Source of the DNA: Chitinophagaceae bacterium
Lineage (GTDB): Bacteria > Bacteroidota > Bacteroidia > Chitinophagales > Chitinophagaceae
Length of the DNA stretch: 64,000 bases
Direction of reading: 5' to 3'
NCBI GenBank assembly: GCA_019638625.1
Contig: JAHBTK010000003.1
Location: 790,149 to 854,148 of the forward strand
Below, one piece after another: positions 52,147 to 60,350 of the stretch. Each line of letters starts with the position of its first letter. The stretch's first letter is position 1. Under the pieces are notes generated by a model. That model had not been told where the DNA came from and did no database searches. It saw nothing but the letters and a program-made list of their open reading frames with translations. The translations under genes were made by a program, and so were the position numbers.

Positions 52147-52228
52147 TCCAGGCTATAGGGTTTGATTCTTTAGGTTGAAAATGCAGTAAAGGAAGCAGGC
52201 TATTTATTTAAAAAATATTTACTTTGCA
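52147..52228 (-). promoter_or_regulatory. Predicted leader of the array
   Basis: An AT-rich 80-base stretch directly after the last repeat on the side where minus-strand crRNA transcription would start and where new spacers would enter. No certain promoter can be named in it. The right end also holds the rightward promoter of the next gene. Confidence 0.5.
52219..52226 (+). promoter_or_regulatory. -7-like box of the NUMOD gene
   Basis: TTACTTTG, one base from TAnnTTTG. It would start transcription near 52232, after the ATG at 52229, so the ATG at 52307 is the likely translation start. Confidence 0.45.
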
Positions 52229-52306
52229 ATGCACAGATTACCAGGAAGCGCTTTCTTGAGGCAGTCTCATTCCAAGACAATACGAATAAGAATCCACATA
52301 ATTTTT

Positions 52307-53452
52307 ATGGCAACAGCAACTAAAATTACGCGTATTCCCCCCAAAGCACCGCTACCTTATCAAAACAAATCACTTGCTGATATAAAAGGGGAAATATGGA
52401 AGGAAATACCTGGTTTAGATGGATGCTATCTTGTTTCAAATTTTGGCAGAGTCAAAGCACTCCCCAGGTTCGTCATAAATAGTAATGCCTATAAAGGTTA
52501 CTGGACAAAGGAAAGAATAATGGCCCAAACAGTATCGTCTGTAAGGATAAACCGGCATACCAAACAATTGGTTAGGTTTTTGAACATCATTATCAGGTAT
52601 GAAAACCATAGCTTTCCGTTTACTGTTGCACGACTGGTCTACAACCTGTTTATAGAAGAAATTAATTTGGATAAAGCGGAAGTTTTTATCAAATACAAAG
52701 ATGGAAACGGCTTAAACTGCCAAAGTTCCAACTTGCTAAAAGCAACCCGAGGGGAAAATATTAAAATTTGTTATGAAAAAGGACAAATTGTAGCTCCATA
52801 TCTTGAAGATCCATCAAGGTTTAAAAACTTTATCGCGTCCGTCGTACAGGGTAAGCCCGTTTGTCAGTATAATAATAAAGGGATGTTGCTGAAAACCTAT
52901 AAAAGCCAAAAAGCAGCCTCTGCCGAAACAGGTATTTCAGATTCAGTTATTAATAGTGCGCTAAAGAAGAAAATAAAAACTGCGGGCGGCTATATCTGGA
53001 GGTATCAGGGGGAGCGCTTTGGAACCAAAAAAGAGCAAAAGGAAATTGCTATGCACAATGGGAAAAAGAAAATTGTTACCCAATATGATATGAAAGGGAA
53101 TAAGATTGCGGTATATTCTTCTCTAAGAGACGCAGAACATGCCACCGGGGCTGATTTAAACCAGATACTGCGGTCAACAAAATTTAAACATTTGAGCGCA
53201 AAGGGGTCTTTCTGGAGGGCTGGTGAAGGAACTGAAAAGATAGATGTCACTTTCTACTGGAACAGGATCAACAAAAACTTAAAATCCATAAGCTATGCTG
53301 TAGAACAATATAGCAATGGCAAAAAGATTAATACCTACCCCAGCCTCAGAGCGGCAATGAGACAAACCGGTATTAATTCTACAGTTATTGCGAGGGCGAT
53401 AAAGCAGAAAAAGAAAACTAAAGGTGACTTTATGTGGCGAATGAAAAAATGA
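52307..53452 (+). CDS. NUMOD4/NUMOD1 DNA-binding protein with degenerate HNH region
   Basis: 381 aa from the ATG at 52307. NUMOD4 motif near the N-terminus (EIWKEIPGLDGCYLVSNFGR), then an HNH_3-type region. There the expected His in the HIDGNKLNN pattern is replaced (VFIKYKDGNGLNCQSSNLL), so nuclease activity is doubtful. Three NUMOD1 repeats follow: VCQYNNKGMLLKTYKSQKAA, VTQYDMKGNKIAVYSSLRDA and VEQYSNGKKINTYPSLRAAM, each ending in a W-R box (GGYIWRY, GSFWRA, GDFMWRM). Such modules bind DNA in homing endonucleases. It lies directly beyond the array leader, between the array and an isolated repeat fragment at 53532, so it may have inserted there or serve the locus. Confidence 0.8.
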   Translation: MATATKITRIPPKAPLPYQNKSLADIKGEIWKEIPGLDGCYLVSNFGRVKALPRFVINSNAYKGYWTKERIMAQTVSSVRINRHTKQLVRFLNIIIRYENHSFPFTVARLVYNLFIEEINLDKAEVFIKYKDGNGLNCQSSNLLKATRGENIKICYEKGQIVAPYLEDPSRFKNFIASVVQGKPVCQYNNKGMLLKTYKSQKAASAETGISDSVINSALKKKIKTAGGYIWRYQGERFGTKKEQKEIAMHNGKKKIVTQYDMKGNKIAVYSSLRDAEHATGADLNQILRSTKFKHLSAKGSFWRAGEGTEKIDVTFYWNRINKNLKSISYAVEQYSNGKKINTYPSLRAAMRQTGINSTVIARAIKQKKKTKGDFMWRMKK

Positions 53453-53531
53453 AGATTCTTTTATAACAAACTTGCCTGACTTGTTTTCCCTGGCGCGGCG
53501 CAATATCTTCGGTAGCCGTTTAGAGATAACC

Positions 53532-53547
53532 AAAAGCAATTCGCAAC
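53532..53547 (-). repeat. Isolated CRISPR-repeat fragment
   Basis: AAAAGCAATTCGCAAC matches the last 16 bases of the array repeat (GAAAGCAATTCACAAC) at 14 positions, in the same orientation, 1.4 kb beyond the array. It may be a repeat left behind on the leader side, or chance. Confidence 0.4.
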
Positions 53548-53553
53548 AGGGCT

Positions 53554-53561
53554 TATCTTTG
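53554..53561 (+). promoter_or_regulatory. -7 box before the DUF2461 gene
   Basis: TATCTTTG, a perfect TAnnTTTG, 16 bases before the ATG at 53578. Confidence 0.6.
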
Positions 53562-53577
53562 CTCTGAACAACCTGAT

Positions 53578-54255
53578 ATGATACAACCTACTACCATCAG
53601 CTTTCTTAAAAAACTGGCAAAGAATAACAACAAGCCGTGGTTTGATGTCAATAAAGCAGCCTACCAGGACGCAAGGGCAGACTTCGCAGCTTTTATTGAT
53701 CAGCTTATTGCAGTTCACGGCAAATCTGATCCACAGATCGCACATTTAACGGCAAAAGACTGTATGTTCCGGATCAACCGCGATATCCGTTTCAGTAAAG
53801 ACAAATCACCCTATAAGAAAAACTTTGCCGCCAGCATCAACAGGGGCGGGAAAAAATCTGTATATGCCGGGTATTATTTTCACCTGGAACCCGGCAACAG
53901 TTTCACAGGAGGTGGTATATGGATGCCGATGCCGGCGGAAACACAAAAGATCAGGCAGGAGATCGATTATTGCTGGGCAGACTTCAAAAAGATCATCGGA
54001 ACGCCTAAATTTAAATCGACTTATGGAGACCTCACAACGGATGAGCCCGGTATCACGCTCAGCAATGTGCCCAGGGGATATGAAAAGGATAATCCCGCAG
54101 CAGCCTACCTGAAGCTGAAAAGCTGGATTGCTATGCAACCGGTAACCGATGCAGAGCTGACATCAAAAGACCTGGTAAAGAAAATAACTAAAACATTTGC
54201 GGTAATTCAGCCGCTGCTGTATTTTATCAATGGAGCGGTGGGCGACGGGGACTAA
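53578..54255 (+). CDS. DUF2461 family protein
   Basis: 225 aa. It matches the TIGR02453/DUF2461 pattern: ISFLKKLAKNNNKPWFDVNK at the start, DCMFRINRDIRFSKDKSPYK in the middle and GGGIWMPMPAETQKIRQEID later. Widespread cytoplasmic family of unknown function. Length is normal. The methyltransferase gene follows closely and could be cotranscribed. Confidence 0.9.
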   Translation: MIQPTTISFLKKLAKNNNKPWFDVNKAAYQDARADFAAFIDQLIAVHGKSDPQIAHLTAKDCMFRINRDIRFSKDKSPYKKNFAASINRGGKKSVYAGYYFHLEPGNSFTGGGIWMPMPAETQKIRQEIDYCWADFKKIIGTPKFKSTYGDLTTDEPGITLSNVPRGYEKDNPAAAYLKLKSWIAMQPVTDAELTSKDLVKKITKTFAVIQPLLYFINGAVGDGD

Positions 54256-54287
54256 GTGCAAACCAATGTCTTGTGAAAAATGTGCAC

Positions 54288-55094
54288 ATGCTAAAGAAAC
54301 TAAAAACAGCTTTCGATAAATTTCGGTTCTGCCTGCGATCTTCAGGAGCGCCCCGCGATCTCTTGAGACTGCTGCTGAATACAAAAAGGTATGCTAACGC
54401 CGGCAGAAATAAACCAAACTCCGCCCCGGTATCCTATCACCTGAAACTGGAGGGGCATCCCCGGCAGGTATTTTTAAGAACTTATTCCGGGGATATTGAA
54501 ATGCTCTATGAAATATTCTGGCGGAAGACATACCATTCTTCTTCGGTACAATGGCAGGATTTTAATACGATCATTGACCTGGGCGCCAATATCGGTATGG
54601 CTTCTTTGTTCTTTGCAGCAAAATCGCCCCGTGCAACCATTTATGCTGTAGAACCGGACCCGGAAAATTTTGAGTTCCTCACCGCCAATCTTTCGCAGGA
54701 GATCAGCGCGTCACGGCTGGTACCGGTGCAGTCTGCGATAACTGCCGGAAACGGAATGGCCCATCTGATCAGGAATGAAAAAGCATATAATTCTTTTGTT
54801 TCCGAAGAAATAGTCTCCGGTATTACAGTGCGTACCCGGGATATGGAAGGTTTTCTCAGGGATATGTTCATTGATGATGTTGATCTGTTGAAAATTGATA
54901 TCGAAGGACGGGAAGCAGACCTGTTTTCAGGGGATACCGGCTGGCTGCAAAAAGTGAGAAATATTGTCATGGAATGTCATTCGGAGAAAATAAGGAATGA
55001 GGCCATATCAGTATTACAGGAATATGGATTCATTGTTCATTCCGGCAATAATGACAGGAGCTATACCGATATCCTCTGGGCCTGCCGATTCTGA
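54288..55094 (+). CDS. FkbM-family SAM-dependent methyltransferase
   Basis: 268 aa from the ATG at 54288; a GTG at 54273 would add five residues. SAM-binding motif I TIIDLGANIGMASLFFAAK near residue 95, acidic end of strand 2 IYAVEPDPENFEFL, then the FkbM-type VDLLKIDIEGREADLF. These enzymes O-methylate sugars or lipids; the acceptor is unknown. Confidence 0.88.
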   Translation: MLKKLKTAFDKFRFCLRSSGAPRDLLRLLLNTKRYANAGRNKPNSAPVSYHLKLEGHPRQVFLRTYSGDIEMLYEIFWRKTYHSSSVQWQDFNTIIDLGANIGMASLFFAAKSPRATIYAVEPDPENFEFLTANLSQEISASRLVPVQSAITAGNGMAHLIRNEKAYNSFVSEEIVSGITVRTRDMEGFLRDMFIDDVDLLKIDIEGREADLFSGDTGWLQKVRNIVMECHSEKIRNEAISVLQEYGFIVHSGNNDRSYTDILWACRF

Positions 55095-55128
55095 TTGCCG
55101 GAAAGCCCCTTTTAATTAACTTGCAGCC

Positions 55129-57591
55129 ATGCAGGACTACTTAAAGGGATTGAATGAAAGGCAGAAAGAAGCCGTTCTACATAGAGAGGGACCCATCATG
55201 ATCATAGCCGGGGCGGGCAGTGGAAAAACAAAAGTGCTCACCACCAGGATAGCTCACCTGATGGCAAACGGGGTGGATGCGTTCAATATCCTGGCGCTTA
55301 CCTTCACCAATAAGGCGGCGAAGGAGATGAAGGAAAGGATAGAACACATCCTCGGGAACAATGAAGCCAGAAATCTGTACATAGGCACTTTTCACAGTGT
55401 ATTTGCCCGCATACTGCGTGGCGAGGCCCATAAGATGGGATATCCGAATAATTTTACCATCTATGACACGGACGATGCTAAAAGTGTGATTAAAACGGTT
55501 GTCGGCGAAATGAACCTGGATGATAAAGTGTACAAACCCAATATTGTTTACAACAGGATCTCTTCCGCCAAAAACTCCCTCGTAACCCCGGAAGATTATG
55601 CCAATGACTATTATATCCAGCAGGAGGATATGCGCAGCCAGCGGCCGGCGATCGGCAAAATATACGATGCCTACGTGAAGCGTTGTTTTAAAAACGGGGC
55701 CATGGATTTTGACGACCTGCTGGTGAAAATGTATGAACTGCTGAAAAATTTCCCGGACGCGTTGAGTAAATACCAGCGAAAGTTCAAATACATCCTTATT
55801 GACGAGTACCAGGACACCAACCCGGCACAATACGAGATCATCAAACTGCTGGGGGCGATGCATGAAAATGTATGCGTAGTAGGAGACGATGCACAGAGTA
55901 TTTATAGTTTCCGGGGCGCTACCATCGAAAACATCCTGCAGTTTCAGAAAGATTACGACGACGTGAAAGTGGTGAAACTGGAGCAGAACTACCGCAGCAC
56001 CCAGAATATACTGGACGTAGCCAACGAAGTGATCAGTAATAACAAGAGTCAGATTGAAAAGAAGCTGTTTACGGAAAATACAAGAGGCGAAAAGATCAAA
56101 CTGGTTCGTACGATGACGGATAATGAAGAAGGAAAGTTTGTGGCGGACACCATTCAGGTGGAAAAGTTGCGCAACCATTATTATAATAAAAACTTCGCGA
56201 TCCTTTATCGCACCAATGCGCAGAGCCGTGCTTTTGAAGAAGCCCTGCGACGCATGGGCATCGCCTATACGATCTATGGCGGCATCAGCTTTTACCAGCG
56301 AAAAGAAATTAAGGACTATATAGCCTACCTCCGGGTATTGGTAAACCCCAACGATGAGGAATCGCTGAAAAGGATTATCAATTACCCGGCAAGAGGCATC
56401 GGGAAAACTTCTGTTGACCGGGCCATACTGGCGGCCAATGAAAACAATATTTCGTTCTGGCAGGTACTCGAAAGAGCCCGTGAGTTTGGATTTAAGAGCG
56501 GTACACTGGAAGCGATAGAAAATTTTGTACTGATGATCAGGAGTTTTGCCAGTATGCTGAAAAATAAAAACGCGTATGAAATAGCGATGCACGTGGGCAA
56601 ACAGACCAATTTTGTGCGGGAACTGTTCAACGATAAAAGCACAGAAGGCGTAGCCCGCTATGAAAATATCCAGGAATTGCTCAACTCCATCAAAGAGTGG
56701 GTGGACAACGGAGTGGAGGATGCGGGCTTTGTGGAAGAAGGGGAAGAGAAAGACCTGAAAGAGGAAATGGAAGATGCTTCGTTTGGCCTGTTTGGCTCCG
56801 GGGCGCAGGAAATAATTTCGGTGGATGAAACTACCGGCGAAGTAAATGTGGATGAAAAAGATATCAGCCTGGGTGCTTACCTGCAACAGATAACCTTGCT
56901 GACAGATGCTGAAGAAAAGGACCCGAATGCCGATACGGTAAAATTGATGACCATTCATGCTGCCAAGGGACTGGAGTTCTCTTGTGTGTTTGCGGCCGGC
57001 CTGGAGGAAAATCTTTTTCCCAATGCGATGAGCATCAACAGCCGGGAAGACCTGGAAGAAGAGCGCCGCCTTTTTTACGTGGTGGTAACAAGGGCCAAAG
57101 AAAAGCTGTGGCTTACTCATGCCAATGCCCGCTACCGGTTTGGGAGCCTGGTGCAGAACGAGCCCAGCAGGTTTATCAATGAAATACCGGAGAATTTCTT
57201 GGACAGGAGTTATGCCGGGGGGGGCGCCCGCAGCAACAGTTTGTCGGGTACTGCTTTTGAACGGATGAACCGGGGTTTTGGCGGTAATACAGAAGCCTGG
57301 AAGGCGGAGCGGCAGTATGGGGCTCCCCCCAAAAAGAAAGGTATTGTTTCCTCGGTCGTTGGGTCCAAACCTTCGCAGAAAGTAGTAGAGCATACCCCTT
57401 CAGCGGATTTTACCGCCAGCGATACATCCAATCTGCAGCCAGGACAAAGGGTGGAGCACCAGAAATTCGGATTTGGAGAAGTATTAAAAATAGAAGGAAG
57501 CGCTCAAAACCCTATTGCGCTGGTAAAGTTTGAAACGAACGGGGAGAAGAAAATCATGCTGAATTATGCCCGGTTGAAAATCATCAGTTGA
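55129..57591 (+). CDS. uvrD: UvrD/PcrA-type superfamily 1A DNA helicase
   Basis: 820 aa. Starts with the Q motif LNERQKEAVLHREGP and Walker A IAGAGSGKTKVLTTRI. DEYQDTNPAQ is motif II, GDDAQSIYSFRGA motif III and QNYRSTQNILDVAN motif IV. The later ones are VKLMTIHAAKGLEFSCVF and RRLFYVVVTRAKEKLWL. It is a 3'-5' helicase for nucleotide-excision and mismatch repair and replication-fork maintenance. The C-terminal Tudor-like tail (PGQRVEHQKFGFGEVLKIEG) contacts RNA polymerase in PcrA, which supports the PcrA/UvrD type over Rep. The acidic insert at about 525-590 is common in Bacteroidota. Confidence 0.94.
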   Translation: MQDYLKGLNERQKEAVLHREGPIMIIAGAGSGKTKVLTTRIAHLMANGVDAFNILALTFTNKAAKEMKERIEHILGNNEARNLYIGTFHSVFARILRGEAHKMGYPNNFTIYDTDDAKSVIKTVVGEMNLDDKVYKPNIVYNRISSAKNSLVTPEDYANDYYIQQEDMRSQRPAIGKIYDAYVKRCFKNGAMDFDDLLVKMYELLKNFPDALSKYQRKFKYILIDEYQDTNPAQYEIIKLLGAMHENVCVVGDDAQSIYSFRGATIENILQFQKDYDDVKVVKLEQNYRSTQNILDVANEVISNNKSQIEKKLFTENTRGEKIKLVRTMTDNEEGKFVADTIQVEKLRNHYYNKNFAILYRTNAQSRAFEEALRRMGIAYTIYGGISFYQRKEIKDYIAYLRVLVNPNDEESLKRIINYPARGIGKTSVDRAILAANENNISFWQVLERAREFGFKSGTLEAIENFVLMIRSFASMLKNKNAYEIAMHVGKQTNFVRELFNDKSTEGVARYENIQELLNSIKEWVDNGVEDAGFVEEGEEKDLKEEMEDASFGLFGSGAQEIISVDETTGEVNVDEKDISLGAYLQQITLLTDAEEKDPNADTVKLMTIHAAKGLEFSCVFAAGLEENLFPNAMSINSREDLEEERRLFYVVVTRAKEKLWLTHANARYRFGSLVQNEPSRFINEIPENFLDRSYAGGGARSNSLSGTAFERMNRGFGGNTEAWKAERQYGAPPKKKGIVSSVVGSKPSQKVVEHTPSADFTASDTSNLQPGQRVEHQKFGFGEVLKIEGSAQNPIALVKFETNGEKKIMLNYARLKIIS

Positions 57592-57597
57592 GTTTCC

Positions 57598-58647
57598 ATG
57601 CGTAAGGTGGATTATATCATAGCAGGTCAGGGTATTGCAGGTACGCTTATCAGTTATGAACTGTGGAAATCCGGCTCTTCGTTCCTGGTTATTGACAAAC
57701 CGGGCATTACCAATGCCAGCCACGTGGCGGGGGCGGTAATCAACCCGGTAAATATCAATACCTGGGCCCCGGTTGCCAACAGCGAATTGTTTGTTCCTGC
57801 TGCCCTGAGCTCCTACCGGGATATGGAAAGCATCACCGGGCAGTCATTTCTACAGCAAAAACCCCTGTATGTTTTTTCGCAGGGAAAAAATCAGAAGACT
57901 TCGGGCGCAGGCGGTCTGCCGTCCTTGCTTACACAAGAAGAAATCAGGGAAATAGAGCGTTATTTTCATACCGCAACATTATGCCGAAAGCTAAGTCCCG
58001 TTTGGCAGATTTCAACCGGAGTATTATTAAATACATGGCGCCGGTTGCTGCAGGAAAATGGCCGGTTGCAGGAGGGCTGGCTTTACAGTGATAACATGGA
58101 GTTGACCGGGGACGGCATTGTGTATGAAGATATACAGGCAAAAAAAATTATTTTCTGCGAAGGCGCGGCGATAAGGAACACCCCGTTATTTACCGGACTT
58201 CCTTTTACACCCAACCGCGGAGAAGCATTATTGCTCCATATCCCGGAACTGAGCCCTTCCTGTATCTATCATCACGGAGTAAGGCTGATCCCCGTGGACA
58301 ATAATGGACTGTTCTGGTGTGGCAGCAATTATACCTGGAACTTTACAAACCTGCAACCGGATGAAACCTGGCGAAAAAAAACCGAAACTTTTTTGTCGTC
58401 GTGGTTAAGGATACCTTTTACGGTAAGAGATCATATGGTGGCGGAACGTCCCACTACCGCCGGACAGGAACCAATGGTCGGCCGGCATCCGCGGCAACCG
58501 CGGGTCTTTGTTTTTAACGGGTTGGGTACAAAGGGTTTCTCAATGGCCCCCTACCTTGCAAAACAACTATGTGATCAACTGGTAACACCGTCTTTCACCG
58601 GGGAGATAAACCTGGCAAAACCTTTACATACCTGGATAAAAGCTTAG
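57598..58647 (+). CDS. FAD-dependent oxidoreductase (DAO family)
   Basis: 349 aa. N-terminal dinucleotide-binding loop YIIAGQGIAGTLISYEL (GxGxxG) and the acidic strand end FLVIDKP. The late motif RPTTAGQEPMVGRHPRQPRV and the C-terminal FVFNGLGTKGFSMAPYLA are typical of glycine/D-amino-acid oxidase-like proteins. Oxidises an amine or 2-hydroxy acid; the substrate is unknown. The start is 7 bases after the helicase stop, so the genes may be cotranscribed. Confidence 0.88.
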   Translation: MRKVDYIIAGQGIAGTLISYELWKSGSSFLVIDKPGITNASHVAGAVINPVNINTWAPVANSELFVPAALSSYRDMESITGQSFLQQKPLYVFSQGKNQKTSGAGGLPSLLTQEEIREIERYFHTATLCRKLSPVWQISTGVLLNTWRRLLQENGRLQEGWLYSDNMELTGDGIVYEDIQAKKIIFCEGAAIRNTPLFTGLPFTPNRGEALLLHIPELSPSCIYHHGVRLIPVDNNGLFWCGSNYTWNFTNLQPDETWRKKTETFLSSWLRIPFTVRDHMVAERPTTAGQEPMVGRHPRQPRVFVFNGLGTKGFSMAPYLAKQLCDQLVTPSFTGEINLAKPLHTWIKA

Positions 58648-58667
58648 CCTGAGTAGTACTGCATCGC

Positions 58668-60305
58668 TTATTTTAAAGCACCTGCCGCTTCATACACTTT
58701 TTCACCGTTGATATAGGTTGCCAGCACTTTTGTTTGTAATACCTGCTCCGGCGGGCAGGTCATGATATCCGTATCGGTTATAATAAAATCAGCCCATTTT
58801 CCTTTTTCCAGCGAGCCCTTTTCTTTTTCTTCAAAGCTGCCTTTGGCCGCCCAGATCGTCATCCCGCGGAGGGTTTCTTCTTTTGTGAGGGCATTATCCA
58901 CTTGGAAACCGGTTGCAGGATATCCTTTCACGTCTTTTCGTGCAACGGAAGCGTAGAATGTTTTAAACGGACTGATATCTTCTACGGGGAAATCAGTGCC
59001 GAGAACCAGCCAGCCGTTTTGCTCTGCCAGCTTTTTAAAGGCATAAGCGCCTTTTACGCGTTCCGGGCCCAACCGCTCTTCCGCCCAGTACATATCGGAA
59101 GTAGCATGGGTGGATTGTACCGAAGGGATTACGCTGTTGTCGCCAAATTTCTTAAAGTCTTCCGGCGCTACTACCTGCGCATGTTCGATCCGCCAGCGCC
59201 TGTCATTGCCGCCTTTAAGCAGTCCGGCATAGGTATCCAGGATAAACCGGTTGGCGGAATCGCCGATCGCGTGTGTGTATGCCTGAAAGGGCGAGTCAAA
59301 TATTTTTGAAAGCGCCTCCCTGTAATAAGCTTCTGTGCCCAACAGGAATCCTTTCCAGTCCGGTTTGTCGCTGTAAGGATGTAATAAACAGGCGCCCCGA
59401 GAACCCAATGCTCCGTCTGCCACCAGCTTGAATCCCGCAATATGCATCCGGCCGGTTTTGTATACGGTACCGGGCAGATAGTCTACCGGGTCCTCGGAAA
59501 GCATGATGGTCATTTTCATCTTCAGCCTGCCTGCCTGCTGCAGGGAATCTAACCAGGCTGCGCGCTGCCTGGACAAGCCACATTCGGTAATGCCCGTAAG
59601 TCCGGCGGCGAAACAATTTTCCTGTGCTTCTAAAAAATTATCTTCTGCCGATACCCTGTCGGCAGACGGGATCATACCGGCAACCCTGCCCATGGCATTG
59701 TCTATCAGAACTCCCGTCAGCCGGCCATTCTTCACTTCTATAAGCCCGCCTATAATTTTCTCACCGGCTTTTATTTCCGCGATGGCCAATGCAGCCTGGC
59801 TGGCAATGGCGGCATGGCCATCTATGCGGGAGAGATATACAGGATTTTGCGGAAACAGGCTGTCCAGCTTCTTCGAGTCGGGGAACTCTTTGATATCCCA
59901 GTCGTTCTGATCCCAACCCCTCCCGGTGATCCATTCACCGGGTTCAATACTCCGGCGGGATACGAACGCTGATATCCGTTGCAGGCATTCTTCCCAGCTT
60001 ATTGCCCCGATAAGGTCTACACTGTTCAGCGCCATCGCATACCCGTAAAAGTGGCCATGCCCGTCAATAAACCCCGGGTAAATCGATTTGCCGCCGGCAT
60101 CTGTAATAGTTCCTGCTGTGTAGTTATTCAGTATGTCTGCATTACTGCCCGTTGCCACAATTTTACCTTCTTTTACGGCCAATGCCTGCTCCACCGAAAA
60201 AAGACTGTCCACCGTGTACACAATGGCATTGTGTATGATATTGTCAACACTTGTTTTTGATTTACAGGATAAAAAAAACAGGAAGAGAAGCCATCCGTAT
60301 CTCAT
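58668..60305 (-). CDS. Amidohydrolase (YtcJ-like), lipoprotein
   Basis: 545 aa. Lipoprotein signal YGWLLFLFFLSCKSK (lipobox FLSC). Amidohydrolase landmarks: the small beta-domain start HNAIVYTVDSLFSVEQALAV, metal site IYPGFIDGHGHFYGY with His-x-His, WITGRGWDQNDWD, RWRIEHAQVV and LGTDFPVEDISPF with the last metal Asp. It hydrolyses an amide or ester with one or two bound metals, probably in the periplasm. Substrate unknown. Convergent with the FAD oxidoreductase gene, 20 bases apart. Confidence 0.9.
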   Translation of the reverse strand: MRYGWLLFLFFLSCKSKTSVDNIIHNAIVYTVDSLFSVEQALAVKEGKIVATGSNADILNNYTAGTITDAGGKSIYPGFIDGHGHFYGYAMALNSVDLIGAISWEECLQRISAFVSRRSIEPGEWITGRGWDQNDWDIKEFPDSKKLDSLFPQNPVYLSRIDGHAAIASQAALAIAEIKAGEKIIGGLIEVKNGRLTGVLIDNAMGRVAGMIPSADRVSAEDNFLEAQENCFAAGLTGITECGLSRQRAAWLDSLQQAGRLKMKMTIMLSEDPVDYLPGTVYKTGRMHIAGFKLVADGALGSRGACLLHPYSDKPDWKGFLLGTEAYYREALSKIFDSPFQAYTHAIGDSANRFILDTYAGLLKGGNDRRWRIEHAQVVAPEDFKKFGDNSVIPSVQSTHATSDMYWAEERLGPERVKGAYAFKKLAEQNGWLVLGTDFPVEDISPFKTFYASVARKDVKGYPATGFQVDNALTKEETLRGMTIWAAKGSFEEKEKGSLEKGKWADFIITDTDIMTCPPEQVLQTKVLATYINGEKVYEAAGALK

Positions 60306-60350
60306 ACAGGTAAAATATTAGTGAACGAAATGAAGAAAAATATACTGTTG

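Noticed and set aside
52229..52306. Upstream ATG for the NUMOD gene
   Set aside because: It lies at or before the transcription start predicted from the -7-like box, and the added residues look non-coding.
55177..57393. 738-codon open frame on the minus strand
   Set aside because: Fully antisense to the helicase gene, whose motifs are all in order; the minus frame has no recognisable domain.
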